Shown: positions 7,115 to 17,666, counted from the stretch's first letter. The stretch: DNA of 64,000 nucleotides from Corallococcus caeni (GCF_036245865.1 NZ_BTTW01000005.1:372001-436000); one strand, 5' to 3'. The notes: generated by a model not told the origin, from the sequence alone. Numbers and translations: made by a program.

Positions 7115-10100
7115 CTACGGCTGCTCGACGGGGCTCTGCGAGTTCTGCGGCTGACGCTCGGCGCGGGGCAGGAAGTCCGACGCGTTGTTGTCGGTGTCGG
7201 AGCCGTTGCCCGCGAGCTCATCCTCGCCGCCCACGCCCATGGTCGCGGCGGTGGACGTCGTCCGGGCCTTGCGCTCGATGCTGCCACCCTTGCCCGCGGG
7301 CGCGGGAGCCGCGGCGCCTTCCACCACGGTGCGGCCGTTGCCGAAGCCCACGGTGTCCACCACGCCCGTGAGGACCGAGGGATCCACCGTCACCTCCGCC
7401 GTGCCCAGGCGGACGTTGCCCGTGTTGCCGGAGATGTCCGTGCCGCCCCACTTGTGGTCCGCGGGGACCGTCGACGTGGAGTAGGTGTCGGCCGCGACCA
7501 GGTAGTAGCCGTGGGCCTTGATGGTCGCGCCAGGCAGCGTGGCCAGCACCGTGTAGTTCGTCGTCGTGCTGGTGGTGCTCGCCGTGCGGTAGAGCAGCTT
7601 CCAGCCGGTGATGTTCACCTCGGCGTCCGTCGGGTTGTACAGCTCGATGTAGTCGTCCGCGTTGACGGTGAGACCCTGGCCGGAGATCTCACTGATGACG
7701 ACGTGACCCTGGGGCGCGGCCACGGTGACGGCCGCCTGCTTCGTCACGCCCGCGTAGGTGGCGGTGAGCTGGCCGCTGCCGGTCGCCGCTGGAGCGGTGA
7801 AGGTCACCGTGGCGGTCTTCTGGCCCTCCGGCACGGTCACCGTCGAAGCCGACAGCGAACCCAGCGACGCAGGCGTGAGCGCCAGGTCGACGGTCGCGCC
7901 GCCCGCCGAAGCCGCGCGGTCCAGCGTCACCGTGAACACCTGCGTCTTGCCCGTGGTCACCGTCACCACGGCCGGCGTGACGCTGGCGAGCTTCGCGGGC
8001 GGAGGCAGCACGGTCAGCGACGCCGAGCGCGTGATGCCGTTGAGCGAGGCGGACACCGTGCCCATCCCCTCCCCATCCGCGTCGGCGGTGAACGTCACCG
8101 TCGCCGTCGTCTCACCCGCGGCCACCGTCACCGACGTGGCGGACAGCGCGCCGAAGGCCGTGGCCGGAGGGGCCAGCGCCAGCAGCACCTGCACGGGCGC
8201 CGTCGGAGCGGACTCCAGCGTCACCGTGAACACCTGCTGCGCGCCCGCGTTCACCGTGGCGGTGGACGGGGTGATGGACGCCAGCCGGGGCACGTCCGTG
8301 ATGACGTTCACCGTGGCGCTCAGCGTGCCCAGCGTCACCGTGCCGGAGCCGGTGCTGGCCTCGTCCACGGTCAGGTCGAACGTGGCCGTCAGCGCGTCCG
8401 TCGTCACGGCCCGGGCCGTGATGGTGCCGAAGCCCGCCGGCGTGACGTCCAGGGCCAGCGTGGTGCCCGCGGGCACCGGCCGGTCGAACGTCACGGTGAA
8501 GCGCGCCGTGCCGCCCGGAGCCACGCCCACCGTCGCCGGGGTGAGGTCCGTGGCGGTGGCCGCCTCGCTCTCCCCCAGCACGCGCAGCGTGGCCTTCTGG
8601 GAGGACGAGCCCAGCGTCGCGGTGAGCTCCACCGCGGCCGCCGCCACCTTCGCCTCCAGCGCCACCGTCGCGCTCGTCTGGCCGGCGGGAATCACGACCT
8701 GCCCGTTCTTCGCGCTCAGCGCCGCCGCGTCACCCGACGTGATGCTCACGGTGACGTCCACCGGGTAGGCGTTCGCCATCGTCACCGTCAAGGGCTGGGG
8801 AATGGCCTGGGTGCCGCCCACGCGCACGAAGCCGCCGGACGTGAACGCCGTCAGCGCCGGCAGCGGCGGCAGCGGGATGACCATGTCGGCCGCGCTCCGG
8901 GGCAGCAGCTTGTGATTGCTGAAGCCGAACGTGAGCACGCCGCGCAGCGCGGTGTACTCCTTGCCCAGCACCTGCGTGGGGTAGCTGAAGGCCTGGTCAT
9001 CCACCATGAGGCCCGTGGACGCCGGGTCGCCGGCCTTGTTCTCGTCCACGATGAACTCGCGGTTGGTGTTCTCCAGGCGGGTGGTGAAGACATCGCGGAC
9101 CTCCACCAGCGCGCCCTCCAGCGCCGCCGCCTTCGGGCCGCCCGTGCGGATGGCCTCCGTGCGCACCACCACCGGGGCCGGCAGCGGGTTGGCCGCGCTG
9201 TTCTTCGTCACCTTCGCGTCCGTCACCTCCAGCAGGCCGAAGTAGTCCTTCAGCGTGCCCTCCACGCGGATGTTGTCACCGACCGCCACCTCCGCCTTGG
9301 CGTTGAAGATGAAGAGGCCGGAGTTCTCCGCGTTCTTGCCCGCCGGGTAGTGCGCCACCTGCACCCAGTAGCCGCGGTCCGCCTTCGCATCCACCGCCGT
9401 CACCACCACGTCGTCCACCGCGATCTTCGAGTTCACCAGCGACAGGCCGGAGCGGGGCGTCGTCTTGACGTCGTAGACGGTGGTGGGGCACGCGGCGCCA
9501 GCGGGGTTGGCCACCGGGCACGGGTCGCATACGTCACCCACGCCGTCGTTGTCCGCGTCCTTCTGGTCCACGTTGGGGACGAGCGGGCAGTTGTCCTTGG
9601 GGGCCGTGATGCCGTCGTAGTCGAAGTCGGACGGGTCCTCGGCCGAGCACGTGGCCGCGTCCGCCGGGCAGCCGTCGCACACGTCGCCCTTGCCGTCGCC
9701 GTCGGTGTCCTTCTGGTCCGCGTTGGCCACGAACGGGCAGTTGTCCTTCCAGGTGGCCACGCCGTCGTGGTCGTCGTCGTCGCCGCGGAAGGCCACGCAC
9801 GCGGTGCTGCCCGCCTCCAGGGGGCACGGGTCGCACGCGTCACCCATGCCGTCGCCGTCCGTGTCCAGCTGCCGCCCGTTGTCCATGGGGCGCACGGGGT
9901 TGAAGATGGTGGGGCAGTTGTCGGTGGCGTCCGCGATGCCGTCCGCGTCCGCGTCCTCCGCGCTCGCCACGCCCGAATAGACGGTGGAGCCGTTGACGGC
10001 GGCCACCGGGAAGGTGGTGTTCACCGCCTTGCGCTCGGGCTCGCACGTGGGCTCGTTGGCCGGGGTGCCGCACGCGAACAGCGGGTAGAGGCCCTGGGTG

Positions 10101-11623
10101 TCCTGGGAGCCCTGGAACTCCGCCAGCGTCTTGCCAATCTCCGACTTCACGCACGCGGCCTTCTGGGTGCCGCACACGTCCAGCGCGTCGCAGGTGTCCG
10201 TGCCCTTGAGGCCGTCCACCAGCGCCTGGTCGCCGTAGAGCGGCTTGCCGCCGCGCACCGTCAGCACCACGTCCTGTGGCTGCGCGGCGATGACCGCGCG
10301 GAACGGCGACGCGGCGTTCGTGCCCACGCGGAAGATGGCCAGGTCCGCCATCTTGCCCGGCGCGATGCGGCCCACGCGCTCATACACGTCCACCGCGTCC
10401 GCGGCGCTGCCCGTCACCATGCGCCACAGGTCCTCGTCGGTGAAGGTCTTGGCGTAGCGCGTGGTGTTGAGGTGGTCCGCGCACGCCAGCTCGCGCAGGA
10501 TGTTCATGGAGCCGGAGCGGATCCAGTCCGTGCCCAGGGCGATGGACACGCCCATCCGCTTGAAGGTCGTCACCATCGCGGTGTCGCCGTACAGCGAGAT
10601 GTTGGAGCGCGGCGACCAGACCAGGCCCGTGCCGTGCGCCGCCATCTCCGAAATCTCCCGGGCGGTGAGGCCCACGCCGTGGATGATGGACGAGCGCGGG
10701 TACAGCACGTTGCCCGAGCCCGTGGACAGGCAGCGGAACTCGTTCTGCGCCGTGGCCGCGATGCCCTCCGCGACGTGCGGCAGGTACGCGGACGTGCGCG
10801 AGGTGATGGTCGCGGAGGACGGGAACGACGAGTAGGAGCAGCTGTCCGTCAGCGTGGTGCCGCTGCTGTCACCCAGCGGGAAGGTGTCCGAGTCCGCGTA
10901 CGGCTCCGACAGCCCCTCCTGCTGCGCGGCGGCGGACACGTCCAGGTTGCGCAGCAGGCCCAGCTGCCCGCCCGCGCCCGCGATGGAGGTGGTGCCCGCC
11001 ATCACCTGCCGCAGCTCCGACCAGCGGATCGCGTCCGCCTTGGAGTTGGACGGGTTGTTCAGCCGGGTGTGCTTGTTGTTGCCCGTGCGCCAGTCGTGGC
11101 GGTGCTCGTAGCGCTCCGTGCTGGTGCTGGCCTGGGGCGCGCCCGGGTAGGTGATGTGGTCGTGCGGGTTGATGAGGCCCGGGGAGATGACGCCCGTGGG
11201 GCACGTCACCACCGTGGCCTCCGCGGCGCCCGCCGCCTGCGAGCAGTCACACGCCGCGCAGGTGATGACGCCCTGGGCGTCCACCAGCACCTGGCCGCCC
11301 GTCAGCGTCTCGCCGTCCTTGAGCACGATGCCGATGAAGAGCTTGCCCGCCGTGCCCGCCTTCGTCACCTCGCAGGTGGCGCCGTTCGCCAGCGGCGCGG
11401 GAGGGGTGGCCCAACACTGCCCGCTCTGGGTGGGGGTGACGGTACAGTTCGCCTCGCACCCGTCGCCGCTCGTGGCGTTGCCGTCATCGCACTGCTCGGC
11501 GCCTTCCTTCTTGCCGTCACCGCAGACCACCTTGGGAACTTCTGGATCATCGGATCCACAGGCACTGCCCAACAACAGGACCGCGCCCAGGGCGGCCAGC
11601 AATAGACGGGGGGAGCTGCGCAT
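7115..11623 (-). CDS. Giant multidomain secreted lipoprotein with amidohydrolase and lamin-tail domains
   Basis: A 1502-residue surface or outer-membrane protein. Domains in order: lipoprotein signal (LLLGSACGS); myxobacterial Cys-rich repeat ([16 protein letters not shown]); and a metal-dependent amidohydrolase at about 130-460 with the HDH pair in INPHDH, a later His (SSIIHG) and catalytic Asp (ALGTDW). Next come thrombospondin type 3-like calcium repeats at 555-715 ([15 protein letters not shown] and kin) and an OB-like domain near 715-850. Four or so Ig/Calx-beta-like repeats span about 925-1300 (VTPAVVTV...QVFTVTL), and a lamin-tail domain lies at about 1305-1420 ([21 protein letters not shown]). 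The ATG at 11623 is fixed by the lipobox. It probably hydrolyses a cyclic amide or similar substrate while bound outside the cell; the true substrate is unknown. Confidence 0.85.
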   Translation of the reverse strand: MRSSPRLLLAALGAVLLLGSACGSDDPEVPKVVCGDGKKEGAEQCDDGNATSGDGCEANCTVTPTQSGQCWATPPAPLANGATCEVTKAGTAGKLFIGIVLKDGETLTGGQVLVDAQGVITCAACDCSQAAGAAEATVVTCPTGVISPGLINPHDHITYPGAPQASTSTERYEHRHDWRTGNNKHTRLNNPSNSKADAIRWSELRQVMAGTTSIAGAGGQLGLLRNLDVSAAAQQEGLSEPYADSDTFPLGDSSGTTLTDSCSYSSFPSSATITSRTSAYLPHVAEGIAATAQNEFRCLSTGSGNVLYPRSSIIHGVGLTAREISEMAAHGTGLVWSPRSNISLYGDTAMVTTFKRMGVSIALGTDWIRSGSMNILRELACADHLNTTRYAKTFTDEDLWRMVTGSAADAVDVYERVGRIAPGKMADLAIFRVGTNAASPFRAVIAAQPQDVVLTVRGGKPLYGDQALVDGLKGTDTCDALDVCGTQKAACVKSEIGKTLAEFQGSQDTQGLYPLFACGTPANEPTCEPERKAVNTTFPVAAVNGSTVYSGVASAEDADADGIADATDNCPTIFNPVRPMDNGRQLDTDGDGMGDACDPCPLEAGSTACVAFRGDDDDHDGVATWKDNCPFVANADQKDTDGDGKGDVCDGCPADAATCSAEDPSDFDYDGITAPKDNCPLVPNVDQKDADNDGVGDVCDPCPVANPAGAACPTTVYDVKTTPRSGLSLVNSKIAVDDVVVTAVDAKADRGYWVQVAHYPAGKNAENSGLFIFNAKAEVAVGDNIRVEGTLKDYFGLLEVTDAKVTKNSAANPLPAPVVVRTEAIRTGGPKAAALEGALVEVRDVFTTRLENTNREFIVDENKAGDPASTGLMVDDQAFSYPTQVLGKEYTALRGVLTFGFSNHKLLPRSAADMVIPLPPLPALTAFTSGGFVRVGGTQAIPQPLTVTMANAYPVDVTVSITSGDAAALSAKNGQVVIPAGQTSATVALEAKVAAAAVELTATLGSSSQKATLRVLGESEAATATDLTPATVGVAPGGTARFTVTFDRPVPAGTTLALDVTPAGFGTITARAVTTDALTATFDLTVDEASTGSGTVTLGTLSATVNVITDVPRLASITPSTATVNAGAQQVFTVTLESAPTAPVQVLLALAPPATAFGALSATSVTVAAGETTATVTFTADADGEGMGTVSASLNGITRSASLTVLPPPAKLASVTPAVVTVTTGKTQVFTVTLDRAASAGGATVDLALTPASLGSLSASTVTVPEGQKTATVTFTAPAATGSGQLTATYAGVTKQAAVTVAAPQGHVVISEISGQGLTVNADDYIELYNPTDAEVNITGWKLLYRTASTTSTTTNYTVLATLPGATIKAHGYYLVAADTYSTSTVPADHKWGGTDISGNTGNVRLGTAEVTVDPSVLTGVVDTVGFGNGRTVVEGAAAPAPAGKGGSIERKARTTSTAATMGVGGEDELAGNGSDTDNNASDFLPRAERQPQNSQSPVEQP

Positions 11624-11861
11624 GAAGCCTCCTGCCCGAAGGCAGTGCCGTGAAGGAAGAGCCGGTGTGGCGTGAAAACCCCCCGGGCCTCGCACGTGGC
11701 GTAGGACGGGGGTGCAACATTTCAGCGATACCTGACCCGTGAAGTCCACTTCGTGGGGTTCCAAGGGCCTTCCATGTGCCTCAAGGTGTGGTAGGAGCGC
11801 ACCCAACGTGTGGGGGAGCAGGCGGATGACGCGTCCTGCCACGTTCTAGAGTGGGGGGGAC

Positions 11862-13469
11862 ATGATCACCCGGAATCCATCCAGCACCGTGTCGCGCTTC
11901 CTGGACGCGCACCTGCGCCGCGACGCGCAGACGCGCGAACTGTCGGTGGCGCGCTTCATGAGCATCCTGTCCGCCATCTGCGTGGTGGTGGCCGCGGCGC
12001 TCGGCCCCGCGATGGGCTGGGACCTGACGTTCGCGTTGATGGGGCTGTCGGCGGTGCTGTCGGGCTACTACGCGTGCATGTGGTGGGTCTTGCGCTCCGG
12101 CGCGTTCCACCCGGCCATCCCGTGGCTCAACGTGTTCATCGAGGTGAGCATCCCGGCGGTGGTGCTCACGTTCGACCTGCGCTACCAGGGCCCGGTCTAC
12201 GCGCTCACCGCGCCCACGCTGGTCATCTGGGGCACGCTGGTGACGCTGGCGGGCCTGCGCAGCAACCCGCGCCTGGGGCTGGCCGCGGGCGCGCTGGTGG
12301 CGGCGGAGTACCTGGCGCTCTACTTCGGCTTCGTGCGGCCGCTGTTGCCGGACCAGCCGCTGGTGACGCTGGGGCCGCTGTTCATCTGCGTGCGCGCGTT
12401 CTTCTTCGTGGCCACGGGGGCGCTGACGGCGACGCTGGCGCGGCACTTCCTGGAGCGCACGAGGAGCGCGCTCGCGGCGCTGCGCGAGCAGGAGGTCATG
12501 GGCAAGTACGTACTACACGAGCGGCTGGGCGCCGGCGGCATGGCGGAGGTGTACCGGGCCACGTACTCGCCGGAGGGCGGCTTCGAGAAGCAGGTGGCCT
12601 TGAAGCGCATCCTGCCGTCGTACGCGGACGACGCGGCCTTCGTGACGATGTTCCGGCGCGAGGCGGAGCTGTGCTCGTCGCTCTACCACCCCAACATCGT
12701 CCAGGTGTTCGACCTGGGCCGCCACGGCGGCACGTACTTCCTGGCCATGGAGTACGTGGACGGCCTGCCCCTGAGCGCGCTGCTCAAGCCGCGCAACCGC
12801 CGGCCGCTGCCCGTGTCCGCCGCGACGTTCCTGGCCGCGGAGCTGGCGTCCGCGCTGGACTACCTGCACCGCCGCACCAGCGCGGACGGCGTCCCGCTGC
12901 GGCTGGTCCACCGCGACCTGAACCCGCCCAACATCCTGGTGTCGCGCATCGGCGAGGTGAAGCTGTCGGACTTCGGCATCGCGCGCGACGCGGTCCGCGC
13001 CCACCTCACGGTGGCCGGCAGCGTGCGCGGCAAGCTGGGCTACATGGCGCCGGAGCAGGCCATGGGCCGCGACATCGACGGACGGGCGGACCTCTTCGCC
13101 CTGGGGCTCACGCTGCACGAGGCCCTCACCGGCCAGCGCGCGCTGAGCGGCCACTCGGAGGAGGTGCTGCTGCGCGCGGCGGTGGACCAGGAGGTCGTCC
13201 CGCCCTCGCAGCTCAACCCCGCGGTGCCGCTGGCGCTGGACCTCATCGTCATGTCGCTCCTGCAGAAGGACCCGGAGCGGCGCACGCCCAACGGCGCGGC
13301 GCTGCGTCAGCAGCTGCTGGCGCTGGACGGTCCCGCGGCCCCCTACCCCCACGGTCAGGCGGAGCTGGCGCGGGTGGCGCGAGAGACGAAGACGCTGGCG
13401 GAGCAGCTGACCGTGGACACGGTGGAGACGCTGTCCGTGGGGAAGCCGCCCGTGGTGCGCTCGGCCTGA
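11862..13469 (+). CDS. Membrane Ser/Thr protein kinase (N-terminal membrane domain)
   Basis: A 535-residue kinase with about six hydrophobic segments in residues 25-195, then a Hanks-type kinase domain from about 212 to 485. Visible motifs are the Gly-rich loop LGAGGMAEVY, the ATP-binding Lys in VALKRIL, HRDLNPPN, DFGIA, GYMAPEQ and the conserved Arg in PERRTPNG. The catalytic loop has Asn where Lys is usual (HRDLKP); myxobacterial kinases often deviate here. The reversed order, membrane sensor first and kinase last, suggests sensing by the membrane domain and phosphorylation of cytoplasmic targets. An FHA-domain protein, a possible phosphothreonine reader, is encoded 1 kb downstream. Confidence 0.88.
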   Translation: MITRNPSSTVSRFLDAHLRRDAQTRELSVARFMSILSAICVVVAAALGPAMGWDLTFALMGLSAVLSGYYACMWWVLRSGAFHPAIPWLNVFIEVSIPAVVLTFDLRYQGPVYALTAPTLVIWGTLVTLAGLRSNPRLGLAAGALVAAEYLALYFGFVRPLLPDQPLVTLGPLFICVRAFFFVATGALTATLARHFLERTRSALAALREQEVMGKYVLHERLGAGGMAEVYRATYSPEGGFEKQVALKRILPSYADDAAFVTMFRREAELCSSLYHPNIVQVFDLGRHGGTYFLAMEYVDGLPLSALLKPRNRRPLPVSAATFLAAELASALDYLHRRTSADGVPLRLVHRDLNPPNILVSRIGEVKLSDFGIARDAVRAHLTVAGSVRGKLGYMAPEQAMGRDIDGRADLFALGLTLHEALTGQRALSGHSEEVLLRAAVDQEVVPPSQLNPAVPLALDLIVMSLLQKDPERRTPNGAALRQQLLALDGPAAPYPHGQAELARVARETKTLAEQLTVDTVETLSVGKPPVVRSA

Positions 13470-13545
13470 CGCGGGGCTTCAGCTGCGCGGGACGCGGGAG
13501 CGCGCTAGAACGCGGCGCGTTTCCCTCCGCCTGGAGCCCTCCGCC

Positions 13546-14400
13546 TTGGACATCGCCGTCATCACCTACGCCGGACTGCCGCAGCTCCATCCGCTGGACG
13601 CGCCGCTGGTGCCCGCGCTGAACGCGCTGGGCCTGGACGCACGGCCGGTCCTCTGGGACGACCCTTCCGTGGACTGGAGCCGCGTCCGCGCGGTGGTGGT
13701 GCGCAACGCCTGGGACAGCCACCTGCGCCGCGAGGAGTTCCTCGCCTGGGCGGACCGCGTGGGAAGCGTCACGCGGCTGTTCAACCCGGCGGACGTGCTC
13801 CGGTGGAACACGCACAAGGGCTATTTGAAGACGCTGGAGGCGCGCGGCCTGCCCCTGACGCCCACGGTCTGGGTGCCACCGGGCGGGACGCTGGACGTGG
13901 CGGCGACGGCGCGCGAGCGCGGCTGGGACGCGGTGGTGCTCAAGCCGGCGGTGGCCGCGGGCGGGCTCAAGGTCTTCATCCTCCGGCGCGAGCAGTGGGA
14001 CGACGCGAGCGCGAAGGTGGCGGAGCTGGCGAAGGAGGGGGACGTGATGGTGCAGCCCTACCTGCGCGCCTTCGAGACGGAGGGTGAGCGCTCGTACATC
14101 TTCTTCAACGGCGTCTTCAGCCACGCGGTGCGCCGTCCGCCCACGCTGTCCACCGCGCCCCGGGGCTTCGCGGAGCCGCACGGCTTCACGCCGGGTGACG
14201 CGGCGGAGCAGCAGGTGGCGCACGACGTGATGGAGGCGTCCGGGGGCGCTCGGCTGCTGTACGCGCGCGTGGACGTGGCCACGGACAACGCGGGGCGCAC
14301 CCGGCTGCAGGAGGTGGAGGTGACGGAGCCGTGCCTCTTCCTGCCCATGGACGCGGGCGCGCCGGAGCGGATGGCGAGGGCGGTGGTCGCCCGGTTGTAG
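13546..14400 (+). CDS. ATP-grasp-fold enzyme (DcsG-like)
   Basis: A 284-residue protein that starts with TTG at 13546; no ATG or GTG lies close upstream. Features of the ATP-grasp fold are VVVRNAWDSHLR, the NTHKGYLKTLE segment, the ATP-binding Lys in VVLKPAVAAGG, MVQPYL, GERSYIFFNG, and the C-terminal metal site (RVDVATDNAG, then EVEVTEPCLFL). The sequence resembles the group that includes the cycloserine ligase DcsG, enzymes joining a carboxylate to an amine with ATP. It stands 76 bp after the kinase gene and no obvious biosynthetic partners are adjacent, so the product is unknown. Confidence 0.7.
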   Translation: MDIAVITYAGLPQLHPLDAPLVPALNALGLDARPVLWDDPSVDWSRVRAVVVRNAWDSHLRREEFLAWADRVGSVTRLFNPADVLRWNTHKGYLKTLEARGLPLTPTVWVPPGGTLDVAATARERGWDAVVLKPAVAAGGLKVFILRREQWDDASAKVAELAKEGDVMVQPYLRAFETEGERSYIFFNGVFSHAVRRPPTLSTAPRGFAEPHGFTPGDAAEQQVAHDVMEASGGARLLYARVDVATDNAGRTRLQEVEVTEPCLFLPMDAGAPERMARAVVARL

Positions 14401-14477
14401 TCAGGGGCCCGACCCATTCGCCCACTCGTGGACACCTGGGAGGCCGTCAGGGCGACGCGGATGCGGCGGATGGGGTT

Positions 14478-15026
14478 ATGACGGGAGATATGCGAGCCCT
14501 GTTGCTCTCGCTGCTCATCCGGCAGCACATGGCACTCCAGGAGAAGTTCAACGCCAAGTACCCGCACGCGTGGCTGGTGTGGGAGGCGGGCGCGTGGAAC
14601 GTCCCCGAGGAGCAGAACGTGGCGGCCACGCGGCTGCCCATGATGGACCTGCGCGACTGCCTGCCCGCGGGCGACGCGCTGTGCTTCGAGCTGATGGGGG
14701 TGGCGGACCGAGGCCCCCTCAAGCTGGGGCGCGCGTCGCTCAACACCTTCGTGGTCAACGACGCCACGGTGTCGCGCGAGCAGTTCGCCCTGCACCCCAC
14801 GCCGGAAGGCGGCTGGAAGGTGGAGCGGCTGGCGCAGTCCCGGCCGGTGACGGTGAACGGCGAGCCGCTGGAGGCCGAGCGGCCCCGCCTGCTGAGCACG
14901 GGCGACGAGCTGAAGGTGGGCGACGTGCGCCTCACCTTCCACGACGCCCCGTCGTTCCACGCGCGCATCGGCCGCATCGCCGCGCAGGTGCTGGCCCAGG
15001 CCGCCACACCGCCGCCACCGCGCTGA
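14478..15026 (+). CDS. FHA-domain protein
   Basis: A 182-residue soluble protein. The C-terminal two thirds form a forkhead-associated domain: LKLGRASLN, then the phosphothreonine-contact segment VSREQFAL, VNGEPL and LSTGDELKVGDVRLTF. FHA domains bind phosphothreonine peptides, and the gene lies between two Ser/Thr kinase genes, which suggests a role as reader or substrate. The N-terminal 60 residues are less clear. A second ATG at 14490 has its own GGGAG ribosome site and could be the true start. It is convergent with the TPR gene, with an 18-bp gap. Confidence 0.8.
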   Translation: MTGDMRALLLSLLIRQHMALQEKFNAKYPHAWLVWEAGAWNVPEEQNVAATRLPMMDLRDCLPAGDALCFELMGVADRGPLKLGRASLNTFVVNDATVSREQFALHPTPEGGWKVERLAQSRPVTVNGEPLEAERPRLLSTGDELKVGDVRLTFHDAPSFHARIGRIAAQVLAQAATPPPPR

Positions 15027-15044
15027 CGCCCGCCGGGGCGGCGC

Positions 15045-15776
15045 CTACCGCCCCACGGTGCCGAGCGTCGTGTCCCGGGGGTTCGGCGCCGTGGCCATCC
15101 ACACGGCGCCGCCCGCGAGCAGCGCCACCGCGCCCGCCCCCGCCCAGACGTACCAGCGGCGCGTCCACGGCTTGGACGCAGGGGCCTCCGTCTTCACGGA
15201 CGCGTCCGGCACCTGCAGGGCCAGGGCCTCGGAGGCCCCGTTCTTCTCCGGCGCGGCGGCGGGGCTCACCGCGAGCCTCGCCTCGTTGGCGCGGGCCTCC
15301 GCCAGCGCGGCCTGCTCCCTGGCCCGCTGCAGGTCGCGGTCCCGCGCGAAGCGCTCGCGCTCCCGGCGCTGCTCCTCCTGGACGCGCGCCTTCGTGTCCA
15401 TCTCCGCGATGAGCTCGCGCACCACGTCCGCGTTGGCCGGCTCTTCCTGCGACAGCGCCAGGTAGCGCCGGTAGAAGAAGGCCGCGCGCGACGGGTTGTT
15501 CAGCTGCCGGTGGCACTGCGCGATGTTGAAGAGGAACGCGGGCAGCGGCTTGAGGCGGTACGCCTCGCTGAAGGCCTTGAGCGACCGGTCGAACTCCCCC
15601 AGGTCGTACGCCAGGTTGCCCTCGGAGAACCGCTCCCGCGCCGCGTCCTCCACCCCCGCGGTGACCGTCGCGTCCTGCGCCGCCACCGCCGCCGGCAACG
15701 GCGTCCCCAGCGCGAGCACGAGCCCCAGGCTCAGCGCCCTGGGCTCACTGCGACGAGAACGGATCAATGACCGCAT
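15045..15776 (-). CDS. TPR protein with C-terminal membrane anchor
   Basis: A 243-residue protein with a signal sequence (LSLGLVLALGTPLPAAVAA), TPR-like repeats at about 45-115 (FSEGNLAYDLGEFDRSLKAFSEAY then FNIAQCHRQL), a charged coiled coil (EEQRRERERFARDRDLQRAREQ) and a transmembrane segment near residue 220. It overlaps the end of the kinase gene by 32 bp, so the two are translated from one message. Kinase-TPR pairs of this design are common in myxobacteria; the TPR part probably sits in the periplasm as a scaffold. The short C-terminal tail (NPRDTTLGTVGR) has no known role. Confidence 0.75.
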   Translation of the reverse strand: MRSLIRSRRSEPRALSLGLVLALGTPLPAAVAAQDATVTAGVEDAARERFSEGNLAYDLGEFDRSLKAFSEAYRLKPLPAFLFNIAQCHRQLNNPSRAAFFYRRYLALSQEEPANADVVRELIAEMDTKARVQEEQRRERERFARDRDLQRAREQAALAEARANEARLAVSPAAAPEKNGASEALALQVPDASVKTEAPASKPWTRRWYVWAGAGAVALLAGGAVWMATAPNPRDTTLGTVGR

Positions 15777-17259
15777 CCCTGCTTCCTCCCTTGCGGCCCG
15801 GCGCACGCGCGGGGGCACGGCGCGGCCCCGCGCTCGCCTTCACGAGCGGCACGGTCAACTCCGCGGCGGCGGCACCCTGCTTCAAATCCACCGCCCGCTC
15901 CAGCGGAACGTAGCCCGCGAGTTCGACGCGCAACTGTGGCGGCACCGCCTGCCGGGTCAGCGCCTTCGTCAGCGGCGTGGTGCCCAGCTCCTCGCCCGTG
16001 TCCACGCGGACCACCTTCGCGCCCGGCGGCGACGAGTGCACCGTCAGCGTCACCGCGTCCATCGCGCCCGCCACCGGCGTCTCCGGAGCGGACGCCACCG
16101 CCACCGGAGCCTGCTCCGCCTGGGAGGCGCGCATCGAGTGCAGCCCCGTCCACGTGGTGATGCCGGACACCAGCGCGAGCGCCACCAGCCCCGCCGACAC
16201 CTGGAGCCGCCGGTCGCGCAGCATGCCCGGCACCTTCATGCGCAGGGTGGGCCGCTCCGCCTCCTCCACCAGCGCCTCCATGCGCGGCGCCCCGGCCGGC
16301 GACGTGGGCATCAGCAGGAGCGACGTGGTGACCTCCGCCAGTTGCTGCGGCCGGGCCTCCGGCTCCTTCGCCAGGCAGCGCATCACCAGCTCCGCCAGCT
16401 CCTGCGGCACCCGCTCGCCCGACGGCAGGTGCGACGGCAGGGGCGGCGGCGGCTGGGTGATGATCTGCACCACCAGCTGCCCGAAGGCCGACGCCTGGAA
16501 CGGCGGGTGGCCGGAGAGCATCTCGTAGAGGATGTTGCCCACCGCGTAGATGTCCGCGCGCGCGTCCACCGGCAGGCCCGCGGCCTGCTCCGGCGCCATG
16601 TACGCCGGCGTGCCGATGATGGTGCCGTCCAGCGTGCCCGTGAGGCTCACGCCCGTCTGCGTGGTGATGAGCTTCGCGACGCCGAAGTCCAGCACCTTCA
16701 CGAAGTCCTGCTGCCCGGAGCGGTGCGTGACGAAGAGGTTGTCCGGCTTGATGTCCCGGTGCACCACGCCCACCTGGTGGGCCGCGCCCAGCGCCGCGCA
16801 CACCTGCACGCCCATGCGCTGCACGCGCTCCAGCGTCAGCCCCTCCTCCTTCAGGAGCGACGCCAGGCTCTGCCCGCGAAGCAGCTCCATCACGCAGTAG
16901 ACGTGCCCGTCGGGGGACTCGTCCACGAAGTCGAAGACCTCCACGATGTGCTCGTGGTTGATCTGATTGACGGTGCGCGCCTCCTGGAAGAAGCGCTGCA
17001 CGAACGAGCTGTCCCGCGCGTGCTCCGGCTTGAGCACCTTGAGCGCCACCTGGCGCCCCAGCCGCACGTGCCGCGCCTGGAAGACCCGCCCCATGCTGCC
17101 TTCGCCCAGCAGCTTCTCCAGCTGGTAGTTCCCCAGCACCGTGCCCTCCTGGACCTCCTGTCCAGGTGGCGACATCACGGCCGGCATCCCGCCACTGTCG
17201 GTCACGGCATCACCCGAGTCAGACAGCACGGTGTGAGCGAGGAGGTCGTCGGTGCCCAT
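15745..17259 (-). CDS. Ser/Thr protein kinase with PEGA domain
   Basis: A 504-residue transmembrane kinase. The kinase domain spans about residues 44-310 with the loop LGEGSMGRVF, ATP-binding Lys74 (VALK), HRDIKPDN, DFGVAK and APEQ, so all catalytic residues are present. A transmembrane helix lies near 365-385, and the outer part holds a PEGA domain (TVHSSPPGAKVV, then GTTPLTKAL), a beta fold found in surface-associated proteins. The ATG at 17259 is chosen over one 14 codons upstream because the added residues are untypical. It heads a two-gene operon with the TPR gene. Confidence 0.9.
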   Translation of the reverse strand: MGTDDLLAHTVLSDSGDAVTDSGGMPAVMSPPGQEVQEGTVLGNYQLEKLLGEGSMGRVFQARHVRLGRQVALKVLKPEHARDSSFVQRFFQEARTVNQINHEHIVEVFDFVDESPDGHVYCVMELLRGQSLASLLKEEGLTLERVQRMGVQVCAALGAAHQVGVVHRDIKPDNLFVTHRSGQQDFVKVLDFGVAKLITTQTGVSLTGTLDGTIIGTPAYMAPEQAAGLPVDARADIYAVGNILYEMLSGHPPFQASAFGQLVVQIITQPPPPLPSHLPSGERVPQELAELVMRCLAKEPEARPQQLAEVTTSLLLMPTSPAGAPRMEALVEEAERPTLRMKVPGMLRDRRLQVSAGLVALALVSGITTWTGLHSMRASQAEQAPVAVASAPETPVAGAMDAVTLTVHSSPPGAKVVRVDTGEELGTTPLTKALTRQAVPPQLRVELAGYVPLERAVDLKQGAAAAELTVPLVKASAGPRRAPARAPGRKGGSRDAVIDPFSSQ

Positions 17260-17666
17260 GGGGGGATCAGGTTTCCATGGCGGAGCGACCCTGCAACCCA
17301 CGGGAGGGCATCTATCGTGCGAGAGACGGAAAAACTTTCGGCACGTGACGATTCAACCGCCGTGCGCCACGTGGACAGGTGGCATGTGCGGCGTTCGCGC
17401 ACCTTCTGTCCACGGACATTGAAATACTTCTCCATACAGCCCACTCCCGTCCTGTTCCCCCGGCGCAGGATGGTCGCTGCTCGGATGCGGTTGGTCAACG
17501 TGGGAGGAGGTCGTCAGGCACCGGGGGACAGGCGGAGTGTTCCCGGTCCGGAAGGGGGCGGCGGACAGGTTGCCTGGCCTCCGCGCGGCAGGGAGCCGGC
17601 TCGCTGGGGGAAGCTTGCCGGGGGCCGGGGGGGTCCGCACTCCTCAAGAGACAAGGAGGCGTGAAG
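17260..17666. other. 407-bp divergent intergenic region
   Basis: This gap separates the start of the minus-strand kinase from the plus-strand host-attachment-like gene. It has lower coding character in all frames and contains AT-richer patches (near 17330 and 17420), but I see no convincing sigma-70 or sigma-54 promoter and no intrinsic terminator. The only clear signal is the AAGGAGG ribosome site at 17653-17659 for the next gene. Confidence 0.5.

Noticed and set aside
7103-11605. 1500-codon open reading frame on the plus strand opposite the giant lipoprotein
   Set aside because: It is an antisense shadow with Arg/His/Gly-rich composition and no domains, an artefact of high GC third positions.
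11741-11752. GAAGT-CC-ACTTC inverted repeat between the giant lipoprotein and the kinase gene
   Set aside because: It is only 5-bp arms in an otherwise featureless gap, likely by chance.
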